A stretch of 64,000 nt of DNA. It comes from an uncultured Paracoccaceae bacterium. Its GTDB lineage: Bacteria; Pseudomonadota; Alphaproteobacteria; Rhodobacterales; Rhodobacteraceae. Made by a program: the position numbers and the translations under genes. Below are positions 32,755 to 41,525 of this stretch, piece after piece. The notes beneath the pieces were generated by a model, which saw only the letters and a program-made list of their open reading frames with translations, was not told the DNA's origin and searched no databases. The DNA is taken from contig CALMSR010000014.1 of NCBI GenBank assembly GCA_937872465.1, forward strand, positions 186,001 through 250,000, written 5' to 3'. How positions within the stretch are numbered: the stretch's first letter is position 1; the number at the start of each line of letters is the position of its first letter.

Positions 32755-35631
32755 CTAATGCGCTGCCGCCCAGTTCGGCCCCTGACCGGCATCGACCACC
32801 AGCGGCACGTCGAGATGCACCGCCGGGGCGGCGGCGCGCTCCATGACGCCGCGCACCGCGGCGATGGTCGCCTCGACCGCGCCCTCCTCCACCTCGAAGA
32901 GCAGCTCGTCATGGACCTGGAGCAGCATGCGCGCCGGCAGGCCGCGGATCGCCTCGGGCACGCGGATCATCGCCCGGCGAATGATGTCCGCCGCCGAGCC
33001 CTGGATCGGCGCGTTGATCGCGGCCCGGCTGGCGAAGCCGGCATGCGGCCCCCTGGCGTTGATCTCCGGGGTATGGATGCGCCGCCCGAAGAGCGTCTCC
33101 ACATGGCCGTGTTCCTTGGCGAAGGCGACGGTGGCGTCCATGTATTCGCGGATGCCGGGGAAGCGCTCGAAATAGGTGTCGATGAACTTCTTCGCCTCCT
33201 CGCGCGGGATGCGCAGGTTGTTGGCGAGCCCGAAGGCCGAGATGCCGTAGATCACCCCGAAATTGATCGCCTTGGCCTGGCGGCGCACCATCGGATCCAT
33301 GCCCTCGATCGGCACGCCGAACATTTGCGACGCGGTCAGCGCGTGGATGTCGATGCCCTCGGCGAAGGCCGCCTTCAGCGCCGGAATGTCGGCGACATGG
33401 GCGAGGATGCGGAGCTCGATCTGGGAATAGTCGAGGCTGACGAGCACGTTGCCGGCCTCCGCCACGAAGGCCTCGCGGATGCGCCGCCCCTCCTCGGTGC
33501 GCACGGGGATGTTCTGCAGGTTCGGGTCGGTGGAGGCGAGGCGCCCGGTCGCGGCGCCCGAGATGACATAGGAGGTATGCACCCGCCCGGTCTCGGGATT
33601 GATCGCCTCCTGCAGCGTGTCGGTATAGGTCGACTTGAGCTTCGAGAGCTGGCGCCAGTCGAGCACGCGGGCCGGCAGCTCGTGGCCCCGGGCCGCGAGA
33701 TCCTCGAGCACGTCCGCGCCGGTGGCATAGGCCCCGGTCTTGCCCTTGCGCCCGCCCTCGAGCCCCATCTGGTCGAAAAGCACCTCGCCGAGCTGCTTGG
33801 GGGAGCCGACGTTGAACTTCCCCCCGGCCAGGCCGTGGATCTCCGCCTCGAGCCCCGCCATCTTCTGGGCGAAATCCCCCGAGAGCCGCGAGAGCCGCGC
33901 CCGGTCGACCCGGATGCCGGCCATCTCCATCTCGGCCAGCACAGGGACCAGCGGCCGCTCCAGGGTCTCGTAGACCCGGGTGACCCGCGCGAAGGGCAGC
34001 CGCGGCTTCAGCATCCGCCAGAGCCGCCAGGTCACCTCCGCATCCTCGGCGGCATAGGGCGCGGCCTCCTCCACCGGCACCCGGTCGAAGGTCCGCGCCG
34101 CCTTGCCGCTGCCGATCAGCGACTTGATCGGGATGCAGGCATGGCCGAGATAGGTCTCGGAGAGATAATCCATGCCATGGCCGTGCAGCCCGGCGTGCAG
34201 GGCGTAGGAGATCAGCATCGTGTCGTCGATCGGGGCGAGCGCGATCCCGTGGCGGGCGAGGATCTTGGCGTCGTATTTGACGTTCTGGCCGATCTTCAGA
34301 ACCGAGGGATCCTCGAGCACCGGCCTGAACAGCGCCAGGGCCTCCTCCAGCGGCATCTGGCCCTCGGCCCGCGCCTCGGCGCCGAAGAGGTCGCCCGCGC
34401 CGGCGGCATGGCCGAGCGGGATATAGGCGGCCTCCCCCGGCCCGGTCGCGAGCGAGATTCCCACGAGCCGCGCCCGCATCTCGTCGAGCGAGGTGGTCTC
34501 GGTATCCACCGCCACGGCGCCGCGCTCGCGGATGCGCGCGATCCAGGCCTCGAGCGCCGCGGCCTCGCGCAGGATCGCGTAGCGGCTGCGGTCGATCGGC
34601 GGCAGATCCGGCGTGGCCGGTCCCTGCGGCGGGGGGTCCCGGGCCTGCGCGGCGCCCGCCGCGCCGCCTTCGGCGGGGCTCGATGCCCCGCCGGAGGCGC
34701 CCCCCGCCGGCGGCTCGGGCCGGGCGATGACCGGCGCCTCGACCCCGAGCCTGGCCGCGATCCGCGCCGAGAGGGTGCGGAACTCCATCCCGGCGAGGAA
34801 GTCGAGCAACACCTTCGGGTCCGGCTCCCGGACCTCCAGCGCCTCCAGCGGCTCGGGCACCGGCGCGTCGCGCCGCAGCGTGACGAGCTCGCGCGAGATG
34901 CGGATCTGCTCGGCGTTCTCGACGAGGGCGGCGCGGCGCTTGGGCTGGCGGATCTCGCCGGCATGGGCGAGCAGCGTCTCGAGATCGCCGTATTCGCCGA
35001 TCAGCAGCGCCGCGGTCTTGATGCCGATCCCCGGCGCGCCGGGCACGTTGTCGACCGAATCGCCCGCCAGCGCCTGGACGTCGACCACCTTCTCCGGCGG
35101 CACGCCGAATTTCTCCTCCACCTCCTGCGGCCCGATCACCCGGTTCTTGAGCGTGTCGATCATCTCGATGCCGGGCGCGACGAGCTGCATCAGGTCCTTG
35201 TCCGCCGAGACGATGGTCACCCGCCCGCCGGCCGCCGCCGCCCGGGCCGCATAGGTGGCGATGATGTCGTCGGCCTCGAAGCCCTCGAGCTCGATGCAGG
35301 GCAGGTTGAAGGCGCGCGTCGCGTCGCGGATCAGCCCGAACTGCGGGCGCAGATCCTCCGGCGGCTCCGGCCGCTGGGCCTTGTAGGCGGGGTAGATCGC
35401 GTTGCGGAAGGTCGTGGCGGAATGGTCGAAGATCACCGCCACATGGGTCGGCGCGTCGTCGCCCTTGGCCTCCTCGACCAGCTTGAAGACCATGTTGCAG
35501 AAGCCCGCCACCGCCCCGACCGGCAGGCCGTCGGACTTGCGCGTGAGCGGCGGCAGCGCGTGATAGGCGCGAAAGATGAAGCCCGACCCGTCGATCAGGT
35601 GCAGGTGGTGCCCCCTGCCGAAGCCGCCCAC
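32755..35631 (-). CDS. polA: DNA polymerase I, full length (GTG start)
   Basis: 958 residues with all three domains. The 5'-3' nuclease begins HLHLIDGSGFIFRAYHALPP and has VSADKDLMQLV near residue 140. A Gly/Ala/Pro-rich linker (about 300-345) leads to the 3'-5' exonuclease with an intact DTETTSLD near 375, so proofreading should be active. The polymerase domain has motif A SLDYSQIELRILAHV near 730, the O-helix RRQAKAINFGVIYG near 780 and motif C LQVHDELLFEVEEG near 908. The GTG start at 35631 lies one base after the stop of the zinc-finger gene, implying coupling. Confidence 0.96.
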   Translation of the reverse strand: MGGFGRGHHLHLIDGSGFIFRAYHALPPLTRKSDGLPVGAVAGFCNMVFKLVEEAKGDDAPTHVAVIFDHSATTFRNAIYPAYKAQRPEPPEDLRPQFGLIRDATRAFNLPCIELEGFEADDIIATYAARAAAAGGRVTIVSADKDLMQLVAPGIEMIDTLKNRVIGPQEVEEKFGVPPEKVVDVQALAGDSVDNVPGAPGIGIKTAALLIGEYGDLETLLAHAGEIRQPKRRAALVENAEQIRISRELVTLRRDAPVPEPLEALEVREPDPKVLLDFLAGMEFRTLSARIAARLGVEAPVIARPEPPAGGASGGASSPAEGGAAGAAQARDPPPQGPATPDLPPIDRSRYAILREAAALEAWIARIRERGAVAVDTETTSLDEMRARLVGISLATGPGEAAYIPLGHAAGAGDLFGAEARAEGQMPLEEALALFRPVLEDPSVLKIGQNVKYDAKILARHGIALAPIDDTMLISYALHAGLHGHGMDYLSETYLGHACIPIKSLIGSGKAARTFDRVPVEEAAPYAAEDAEVTWRLWRMLKPRLPFARVTRVYETLERPLVPVLAEMEMAGIRVDRARLSRLSGDFAQKMAGLEAEIHGLAGGKFNVGSPKQLGEVLFDQMGLEGGRKGKTGAYATGADVLEDLAARGHELPARVLDWRQLSKLKSTYTDTLQEAINPETGRVHTSYVISGAATGRLASTDPNLQNIPVRTEEGRRIREAFVAEAGNVLVSLDYSQIELRILAHVADIPALKAAFAEGIDIHALTASQMFGVPIEGMDPMVRRQAKAINFGVIYGISAFGLANNLRIPREEAKKFIDTYFERFPGIREYMDATVAFAKEHGHVETLFGRRIHTPEINARGPHAGFASRAAINAPIQGSAADIIRRAMIRVPEAIRGLPARMLLQVHDELLFEVEEGAVEATIAAVRGVMERAAAPAVHLDVPLVVDAGQGPNWAAAH

Positions 35632-35632
35632 C

Positions 35633-35812
35633 TCAATGGTCCGGGGCGCTGCCCGGCTTCAGCACGTATTTGCGATCGCAATAGCCGCATTCCACGAAGC
35701 CGGTCTTCGGGTCGATCTCCAGCCAGACCCGCGGATGGCCCAGGGGTCCGCCGCCGTCGCAGGCGATGCGCGTGCTGGTGGTCTCGATCGTCTCCGGGGC
35801 TGCAATCGGCAT
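35633..35812 (-). CDS. Zinc-finger (zf-CHCC / NDUFS6-like) small protein
   Basis: 59 residues. RIACDGGGPLGHPRVWLEID with CGYCDRKYVL gives the Cys...His...Cys-x-x-Cys ligand set of the zf-CHCC family, the same fold as the mitochondrial complex I accessory subunit NDUFS6. Bacterial members are typically this short. ATG at 35812 (MPIAAPETIETTSTRI) was selected; a longer in-frame extension lacks family sequence. The gene immediately precedes polA with a one-base gap, so the two are probably translated from one mRNA. Confidence 0.85.
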   Translation of the reverse strand: MPIAAPETIETTSTRIACDGGGPLGHPRVWLEIDPKTGFVECGYCDRKYVLKPGSAPDH

Positions 35813-35876
35813 GACGGGATTCCCTTGGCCTGGCGCGGTTTGACCTCTGATTAGCCCGCATGATAGCCGGGGGGCA

Positions 35877-36851
35877 ATGCCCGGCAGCACCGGCCCGGGC
35901 GCGGGGAGCCCCATGGGCGAGAATGCCATCGAGATCCGCGGCCTGCGCAAGGTCTATGCCGGCCAGGGCGGCACGCCGCCCAAGGAGGCGCTGGGCGGCA
36001 TCGACCTCGACGTGCCCGAGGGCTCGATCTTCGGCCTGCTCGGGCCGAACGGCGCGGGCAAGTCGACGCTGATCAACATCCTCGCCGGCCTGACGCTGAA
36101 GACCGCGGGCAGTGTGCGGATCTGGGGCTTCGACCAGGACCGCAACCCGCGCCAGTCCCGCGCCGCCATCGGCGTGGTGCCGCAGGAGCTGAACGTCGAT
36201 CCCTTCTTCACCCCGCGCGCCGCGCTCGAGGTCCAGGCCGGGCTCTACGGCGTGCCGAAGCGCCAGCGCCGCACCGACGAGATCCTTGCCCGCGTCGGCC
36301 TCGCGGAGAAGGCCGAATCCTATGCGCGCACGCTCTCGGGGGGCATGAAGCGGCGGCTCCTGATCGCCAAGGCGCTGGTGCACGGCCCGCCGGTGCTGGT
36401 GCTCGACGAGCCCACCGCCGGCGTCGACATCGAGCTGCGCCAGATGCTCTGGGCCTATGTGCGCGAGCTCAACGACGCGGGGACCACCGTCATCCTGACC
36501 ACCCATTACCTCGAGGAGGCCGAGGCGATGTGCGACAGCGTCGCCATCGTCAACCACGGCGCGATGATCGCGCGCGACCGCACCGCCGCGCTGGTCTCGC
36601 GGCTCGACGCCAAGTCGCTGGTCATCACCCCCGAGCAGGCTGTGACGGCTCTGCCGGAGGTGCCCCTGGGCATCGAGGTCGCGCTGCGCCGCGACGGCGC
36701 GTTGGTCTTCTCCTATCGTCGCAGCGAGACCCGCGCCGAGACCGTGCTCGATCTCCTGCGCCGGGCGGGGATCGCCATCCGCGACGTGGCGACCGAGGAG
36801 CCCGACCTCGAGGACGTCTTCGTCTCCCTGACCCGCGGAAGGGCGGCCTGA
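35877..36851 (+). CDS. ABC-2-type transporter ATP-binding subunit without an adjacent permease
   Basis: 324-residue ABC ATPase: Walker A GPNGAGKST near residue 61, Q-loop VVPQELNVDPFFTPRAALEV near 102, signature LSGGMKRRLLIAKALVHGPP near 156, Walker B LVLDEPTAGVD near 178 and switch His TTHYLEEAEAMCD near 212. The C-terminal 80 residues resemble the DrrA/YadG regulatory extension. Such subunits pair with an ABC-2 permease that is normally the next gene; here the next gene is a convergent HIT gene and no permease exists in the window. GGGGG six bases before the ATG supports the start. Substrate unknown. Confidence 0.9.
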   Translation: MPGSTGPGAGSPMGENAIEIRGLRKVYAGQGGTPPKEALGGIDLDVPEGSIFGLLGPNGAGKSTLINILAGLTLKTAGSVRIWGFDQDRNPRQSRAAIGVVPQELNVDPFFTPRAALEVQAGLYGVPKRQRRTDEILARVGLAEKAESYARTLSGGMKRRLLIAKALVHGPPVLVLDEPTAGVDIELRQMLWAYVRELNDAGTTVILTTHYLEEAEAMCDSVAIVNHGAMIARDRTAALVSRLDAKSLVITPEQAVTALPEVPLGIEVALRRDGALVFSYRRSETRAETVLDLLRRAGIAIRDVATEEPDLEDVFVSLTRGRAA

Positions 36852-36949
36852 GCCCGCCTCCGGGCGCCGCGCACCGGTGCCCCCGTTCCCGGCCGTGCCC
36901 CGGCAGCCGCTGAAGCTCGCGTGCAGGGGCGGCTCGGGGGCGCGCTCGC

Positions 36950-37330
36950 TCAGGCCGGCGCGAGCATGCGCCCGAGCCCCCGCCCGCCTAGGATATGCAC
37001 ATGCATGTGCGGCACCTCCTGGGCGCCGGATTCGCCGGAATTCGAGATCAGGCGGTAGCCGTCGCCGGCGCCGCCCGGCGCCACGCCGCGCTCGGCGCAG
37101 ATCTTCGCCACGGTGCGGGTGAAGTCGACGATCTCGGCCTCCGTCGCCTCGGCGCCGAAATGGTCGAAATTGACGTAGGCCCCCTTGGGGATCACCAGAA
37201 CATGTACCGGCGCCTGCGGGCGGATGTCCTCGAAGGCCAACGTGTGCTCGGTCTCGAGCACGGTCCGGTTCGGGATCTCGCCGCGCAGGATCTTCGCGAA
37301 GATGTTCTGGTCGTCGTAGTCGTAGGGCAT
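36950..37330 (-). CDS. HIT-family (HINT-like) nucleotide hydrolase
   Basis: 126 residues, start MPYDYDDQNIFAKILRGEIP at 37330. The histidine triad HMHVHILGG near residue 110, the NSGESGAQEVPHMH stretch and LVIPKGAYVNFDHF near 50 identify a HINT-type purine nucleoside phosphoramidase. It is cytoplasmic and of housekeeping type. It converges with the ABC ATPase gene. Confidence 0.94.
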   Translation of the reverse strand: MPYDYDDQNIFAKILRGEIPNRTVLETEHTLAFEDIRPQAPVHVLVIPKGAYVNFDHFGAEATEAEIVDFTRTVAKICAERGVAPGGAGDGYRLISNSGESGAQEVPHMHVHILGGRGLGRMLAPA

Positions 37331-37465
37331 CGGGTCTTCCTCGCTGCCGGGGTCGGCGCTCAGGCAAGCGCCAATGCGCCGCCTCGTCAAGGGCCGGGCC
37401 GGGATCACAGAAGCGACCTGTCTGGCAACGCTACCTTTCGCCCGAGCTCAGGGCGAGCCCAGCGC

Positions 37466-37600
37466 AACCATCCCGCCCGGCGGGCACCGCCGGGCAGCGC
37501 CCGCCCCGCCCCAAGGCGGGCGCTTCGCTTCCGCCCGGGCCGGGCGCTGCCCTCGTCTTGTAGCGGGACGGTCGAAGCAAGAAGAAGGAATGCTGGATGC
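37466..37600 (+). repeat. R2 interspersed repeat (copy near HIT gene)
   Basis: Begins CCGCCCGGCGGGCACCGCCG, continues with CAGCGCCCGCCCCGCC and GGCGGGCGCTTCGCTTCC, and ends in an AG-rich tail (GGTCGAAGCAAGAAGAAGGA). The copy at 53028-53165 matches along nearly its whole length. The unit is full of short inverted repeats. It occupies most of the gap 37331-37629, which holds no gene. Confidence 0.65.
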
Positions 37601-37629
37601 GATCGTCTGCGGCTTCCCCTGCCGCGCGA

Positions 37630-38466
37630 TCAGGACCGGGCGGCCAGCAGGTTGAAAAGACCCTGCGAGGCCTCGCCGCTGGCGGCCTGAAGCAGCGTGA
37701 GCGCCGCGGAGGCTGGGCCCGAGGCGGCGGCGCCGGCCTCGATCTGGGCACGGGCGAGGAAGCGGTTGATCACCTTCTCCACCGCGGCCGGATCCTGGAA
37801 GGCGGTCAGCTTGTCGGTGCCGAAGAGCGCGGCGGTCTTGTCGCGCATCACCTCGCGCTGGCGGTCCACGTCGATCTTGGCGAAGGCGGCGGGCAGGCCA
37901 TAGGCCTTCTCGAAGACCTGGCGCAGCGGCTTGGAGCCGAGCACCGAGAACCAGTTCGCCCCGTCGGGGCCGCGCGACATCTCCACCATCTCGCGGCGGA
38001 AGTTCATCGCCAGCCGCAGGTCGTTGCTGGTCTCGCCCACCGCCGCCTCGAAGGCGCGGGTGCGGTAGGCCTCGGTGATCCGCGCGGCGAAGCCCGAATC
38101 CCCGGTGCGGGCGCCGCCGGGATCGCCGAAGCCGAAGGCCTCGGAGAGCCTGGCATAGGCGGGCTCGGTGAGGCGGTTGGCGAAGGAACGCGGCTCGGTG
38201 GTGCCCTCCTCCAGCACCTTGCGGATGAAGGCGCGCTTGTCGAGCTCGCCCTCGAGCCCGAAGGCGCCGAGCGCGACCTTGAGCAGCCGGCGGTCGCCCA
38301 CGAGCTCGGCGGCGCTGGTCACGCTGCCGATCCTTTCCTCGAAATAGGCGATGTCGCGCTTGAGCTCCGCCCCCTTGTCGAAGGCCGCCTGCTGCGCGGC
38401 CTGGGTGCGTTCCAGAAAGCGCCAGCCGGCGATTCCGGGGAGCGGGATGCTCGGCTGGAAGCTCAT
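37630..38466 (-). CDS. DUF1217 flagellar-cluster protein
   Basis: 278 residues, start MSFQPSIPLPGIAGWRFL at 38466. Blocks LKRDIAYFEERIGSVTSAAE near residue 37, SFANRLTEPAYARLSEAFGFG near 92, and the C-terminal ASGEASQGLFNLLAARS are typical of DUF1217 proteins, which occur in alphaproteobacterial flagellar clusters with no established mechanism. Mostly alpha-helical, without a signal peptide, consistent with an exported or cytosolic flagellar factor. It follows flbT by 14 bases in the fliC-flaF-flbT set. Confidence 0.85.
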   Translation of the reverse strand: MSFQPSIPLPGIAGWRFLERTQAAQQAAFDKGAELKRDIAYFEERIGSVTSAAELVGDRRLLKVALGAFGLEGELDKRAFIRKVLEEGTTEPRSFANRLTEPAYARLSEAFGFGDPGGARTGDSGFAARITEAYRTRAFEAAVGETSNDLRLAMNFRREMVEMSRGPDGANWFSVLGSKPLRQVFEKAYGLPAAFAKIDVDRQREVMRDKTAALFGTDKLTAFQDPAAVEKVINRFLARAQIEAGAAASGPASAALTLLQAASGEASQGLFNLLAARS

Positions 38467-38480
38467 GGGCGCGCCTCCGC

Positions 38481-38888
38481 TCACGAGGCCGGACGGACGG
38501 CGAGCAGGCGGGTCTCGCGCGGCAGCAGGCCGCGCAGGGCCTTCAGCGTCTGGTAGAACCGCCCCTCGGCCACCGCCTCGGTCGCGGCGGCGAGATGGGC
38601 GCGGCTGTCGGCGTCCTGGAAGACCTGGCTCAGCTGCTCGATGCCGCGCAGGATCTGGCGCCGGCCCTCCTCCGGATCCGCCTCGCCGGCGAGCACGAGC
38701 TGCGCGATATAGGCGACGCGCCGGACCGGCGTGTTGGCCTCGTCGGGATGGATCGCGTCGCGCAGCCGGAGCACGTTGGCATCGGGCGTGAGCACGTTGA
38801 GCCGCGTGCGGCGGTCGCCGTTCTCCATGACGACGCCGTTGATCATGATGCGCTCGCGCGGGCCGAGCTTGAGGACGAGGCCGCTCAT
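38481..38888 (-). CDS. flbT: Flagellin mRNA regulator FlbT
   Basis: 135 residues. MSGLVLKLGPRERIMINGVV with ENGDRR and AYIAQLVLAGEADPEEGRRQ is characteristic of FlbT. In Caulobacter FlbT binds the 5' region of flagellin mRNA and destabilises it until the hook is complete. Its ATG overlaps the flaF stop by four bases (38885-38888), so synthesis is coupled to FlaF. Confidence 0.93.
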   Translation of the reverse strand: MSGLVLKLGPRERIMINGVVMENGDRRTRLNVLTPDANVLRLRDAIHPDEANTPVRRVAYIAQLVLAGEADPEEGRRQILRGIEQLSQVFQDADSRAHLAAATEAVAEGRFYQTLKALRGLLPRETRLLAVRPAS

Positions 38889-39265
38889 GCCGCCACCTCC
38901 ACGTCGCCGCGCAGGCCCTTCATGATGGCGGTGTTGATGTCGATCAGCGCCGAGACCGAGGCGCGGCCGCCGAGCACCGCGAGGCTGTGCCGGCGCACGA
39001 ATTCGGCGAGGCTGATGATCTGCGCGCGGAGCTCGACGGGCAGCGCGTTGCCGTCCTCCATCAGATCCTCGGCGAGGATGCCCCAGAGGCGCTGGTTGTC
39101 GAAGACCGCCTGGGCGATGAGCGGGAAATTCGACCTGTCGGCCTCGTCGATCGCCTTGAGGCGATGGGTGACCTGGGCGAAGACCTGGTATTCCGTGTCG
39201 CGCTGGGTGCGGATCGGGGTCGCGGCGGCGCGGTATCCGGAGCGGGCGTGGTCGTTCTTGTTCAT
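38885..39265 (-). CDS. flaF: Flagellar biosynthesis regulator FlaF
   Basis: 126 residues. TEYQVFAQVTHRLKAIDE near residue 24, NQRLWGILAEDLMEDGNALP near 57 and SLAEFVRRHSLAVLGGRASV near 85 match FlaF, which acts as a flagellin chaperone/activator opposed by FlbT. It lies between flagellin and flbT; a GC-rich hairpin separates it from the flagellin stop and may tune the ratio of chaperone to flagellin. Confidence 0.92.
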   Translation of the reverse strand: MNKNDHARSGYRAAATPIRTQRDTEYQVFAQVTHRLKAIDEADRSNFPLIAQAVFDNQRLWGILAEDLMEDGNALPVELRAQIISLAEFVRRHSLAVLGGRASVSALIDINTAIMKGLRGDVEVAA

Positions 39266-39337
39266 CTGGTAACCCCTGAGGGACCGGGACGGATTCAGGC
39301 GAGCGACCCGGGATTGCGTCGAGATCGGAGGGGAGCC

Positions 39338-39359
39338 GGGGCGGGCTCGCGCCCGCCCC
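39338..39359 (-). terminator. Hairpin between flagellin and flaF (attenuator-like)
   Basis: GGGGCGGGC (39338-39346) and GCCCGCCCC (39351-39359) form a perfect nine-pair stem with a four-base loop, 11 bases beyond the flagellin stop on the minus strand. No U-run follows, so it may be a partial terminator or an mRNA 3' stabiliser that lets flagellin be made in excess over FlaF/FlbT. Confidence 0.5.
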
Positions 39360-39370
39360 GTTCAGATGAC

Positions 39371-40171
39371 TTAGCGGAAGAGCGCGAGCACGCTCTGCGG
39401 CGCCTGGTTGGCGATCGACAGCGACTGGACGCCCAGCTGCTGCTGCACCTGCAGGGCCTGGAGGCGCGAGGAGGCCTCTTCCATGTCCGCGTCGACCAGC
39501 GCGCCGACACCGACCTTGAGCGCATCGGCCTGCTTCGTGAGGAAGCTGTTCTGCGCCTCGATCCGCGCCTGGGCGGCACCGAAGGTCGCCGCCGCGGCGT
39601 TGGCGGTGTCGATCAGCGTGTCGATGTCGTTCGGGGTCGCCGTGCCGACCACGAGCGCCGCACCGAGCGCCTCGAGGTTGGCCGCACCGGTCGCGATGTT
39701 CTGCACGGTCAGCACACCTGCGGTGCGCACGATCGAGCCGGCCACGTTCACGGACGCAGCGGCCGCGTTGACCAGGTTGATGCCGTTGTATTGGGCAGAC
39801 TGGGCGATCGAGGTGATCGTGCCGGTCAGCGCGGTGACGTCGGCCTGGATCTTGGCGGTATCCGCACCCGGATCGAGCGCCTGGACGACCTTCTCCTGCA
39901 CCTGCTTGAGGATGTCGGAGATCTGCTCGGCGGCGGAACGGGCCACGCCGACCAGCGCCGAGGCGGAGGTGAGCGATTCGCTGAGCTTCTTGTAGGAGCC
40001 GACGTCCGACTTCATGGTGGAGGCGATCGACCAGCTGGAGGAGTTTTCCTTGGCGGTCGAGACGCGCATGCCGGTCGAGATCTCGTTCTGGACCTTGCCC
40101 ATGCCGGTATTGATCGACTTGAGCGTCTGCAGGGCGACGAGGGCGCTGGTATTGGTGAGAATGCTGGACAT
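39371..40171 (-). CDS. fliC: Flagellin
   Basis: 266 residues, short for a flagellin. The N-terminal D0/D1 part (MSSILTNTSALVALQTLKSI, with MGKVQNEISTGMRVSTAKEN near 24) and the C-terminal D1/D0 part (EASSRLQALQVQQQLGVQSL, with SIANQAPQSVLALFR at the end) are conserved. The central variable region is small and Ala/Val/Thr-rich, giving a minimal D2. It polymerises into the filament outside the cell. AAGGA before the ATG is a strong ribosome binding site. First gene of the flaF-flbT-DUF1217 group; no other flagellar structural gene is in the window. Confidence 0.95.
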   Translation of the reverse strand: MSSILTNTSALVALQTLKSINTGMGKVQNEISTGMRVSTAKENSSSWSIASTMKSDVGSYKKLSESLTSASALVGVARSAAEQISDILKQVQEKVVQALDPGADTAKIQADVTALTGTITSIAQSAQYNGINLVNAAAASVNVAGSIVRTAGVLTVQNIATGAANLEALGAALVVGTATPNDIDTLIDTANAAAATFGAAQARIEAQNSFLTKQADALKVGVGALVDADMEEASSRLQALQVQQQLGVQSLSIANQAPQSVLALFR

Positions 40172-40387
40172 AGGTAGTTTCCTTGTGGCGAGCGACGCCT
40201 TCGACGCCGCGTTTTCAAGCGTGATCCCGCCCATGCGGAACCGATGACCGCCATTCTGACAACTGCGGCGCCCGGCCGCATTCCGGCCTCGCCGCGCCGG
40301 CCCTTCAGCCGCGTAGGGGCACATTCAGCGAACAGGTCTAACCAAGTCCTAATGCCGGGGGCTATCGTGCCTAACAGCCGCTTACCG

Positions 40388-40888
40388 ATGCTCGCATTTG
40401 TCGCGACCTGCCTCGCCGCGGCCTTCGCCGGCCCTGCCGCCGCCGATCCGCCCGGCCACCGGGGCGGGACGGCGCCCGAGCGCTTCCTCGACTGGCGGAT
40501 GGATTGCCCGGAGGGGGCGTGTTCGATCTCGACCCGCGTGCTCGGGGCGGGCGGCCGCGAGGTGCTGCGCCTCGGCGTCACCGGCGCGGGCGAGCGCGCG
40601 CTGGTCATCGCCACGCCGATGCCGCTCTTCCTGCCCGACGGCGTCGATCTCGCCCTGGGCGCCGGGATCGAGCGGCAGGTGCCCTGGCGCAGCTGCTCGC
40701 CCGGCGGCAGATGCGAGGCGCGCCTGCCGCTCGACGCGGAGGTGCTCGCCGCGCTCAGGCGCGAGCGCGGGGGCACGGTGACCCTGACGCTGCTCGAGGA
40801 TCAGCCGGTGCGGATCGGATTCTCGCTGATGGGCTTCACCGGCGCGCTCCGGGCGCTCGGCCCGGCCGCGGTCACTTCCGGTCCTTGA
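40388..40888 (+). CDS. Invasion-associated locus B (IalB)-family exported protein
   Basis: 166 residues. Signal peptide [19 protein letters not shown] is followed by [20 protein letters not shown] near residue 36, [18 protein letters not shown] near 72, [18 protein letters not shown] near 97 and [15 protein letters not shown] near 146; the Cys pairs and these blocks define the IalB family. The role is unclear outside Bartonella. ATG at 40388 starts the signal directly; ATG at 40352 would add 12 residues. Its end overlaps the end of fur by 17 bases on the other strand. Confidence 0.85.
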   Translation: MLAFVATCLAAAFAGPAAADPPGHRGGTAPERFLDWRMDCPEGACSISTRVLGAGGREVLRLGVTGAGERALVIATPMPLFLPDGVDLALGAGIERQVPWRSCSPGGRCEARLPLDAEVLAALRRERGGTVTLTLLEDQPVRIGFSLMGFTGALRALGPAAVTSGP

Positions 40889-41315
40889 CGCCCTTGGCGA
40901 TGCGCCGGCCGTAGAGTTCGAGCCGGTGGTGCACGATCTCGTAGCCGAGCCGCGCCGCGATCTCCTCCTGGATCGCCTCGATCCGGTCGCTCTTGAATTC
41001 CACCACCTCGCCGGTGTCGAGGTCGATCAGGTGGTCGTGGTGGTCGGGCGGCGCCTGCTCGAAGCGCGCGGGGCCGCCCTCGAAGGCATGGCGCTGGATC
41101 GCGCCCGAATCCTCCAGCGCCCGCATGGTGCGATAGACCGTGGCGAGCGAGATGCGGCTGTCCTGGGCCGCCGCGCGGGCGTGGATCGCCGCCGCGTCGG
41201 GATGGCCCTCGGTCGCGTGCAGGATGTCGAGGATGATGCGGCGCTGACGGGTGATGCGCAGTCCCGCCCCGCGCAGGATCGCCTCGTTGTCGGCAGGTTC
41301 TCGATCCTTGCGCAT
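40872..41315 (-). CDS. fur: Fur-family metal-dependent repressor (no Cys-x-x-Cys)
   Basis: 147 residues. A winged-helix DNA-binding domain ([20 protein letters not shown] near residue 17, [20 protein letters not shown] near 54) precedes the dimerisation domain with [16 protein letters not shown] near 92. The Cys-x-x-Cys normally found after HHDH in gamma-proteobacterial Fur is replaced by non-Cys residues, as is usual in alphaproteobacterial Fur/Mur proteins, so it may sense manganese or serve as the main iron/manganese regulator. It may therefore act as Mur rather than Fur. Confidence 0.88.
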   Translation of the reverse strand: MRKDREPADNEAILRGAGLRITRQRRIILDILHATEGHPDAAAIHARAAAQDSRISLATVYRTMRALEDSGAIQRHAFEGGPARFEQAPPDHHDHLIDLDTGEVVEFKSDRIEAIQEEIAARLGYEIVHHRLELYGRRIAKGVKDRK

Positions 41316-41454
41316 CGGACGCGTCCCGCTGTCAGGAGCCCCGGAATGCCCCGCGCCGCGCCCGGTTGTCAACGCCGGGACCGGATTGCGCGGTTTCCCG
41401 GTGCAATACCAGCGGCCTCTCCGATTGACCGATCCTGAGTCTGACCCTCGGGAC

Positions 41455-41462
41455 AAAGAAAA
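41455..41462. repeat. IS target-site duplication, left copy
   Basis: AAAGAAAA immediately outside the left inverted repeat; the identical octamer lies outside the right end at 43813-43820. Eight bases is the usual duplication length of the IS1595 family. Confidence 0.92.
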
Positions 41463-41485
41463 GGCGATTATATACTTGAGAAAGC
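41463..41485 (+). repeat. IS1595-family terminal inverted repeat, left
   Basis: Starts GGCGATTATATACTTGAG and ends AAAGC. It differs from the right end at one position. Confidence 0.92.
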
Positions 41486-41525
41486 AAGCCCGATGTGCGA
41501 GACGTGCGAGCGACAGGCCGGCATT

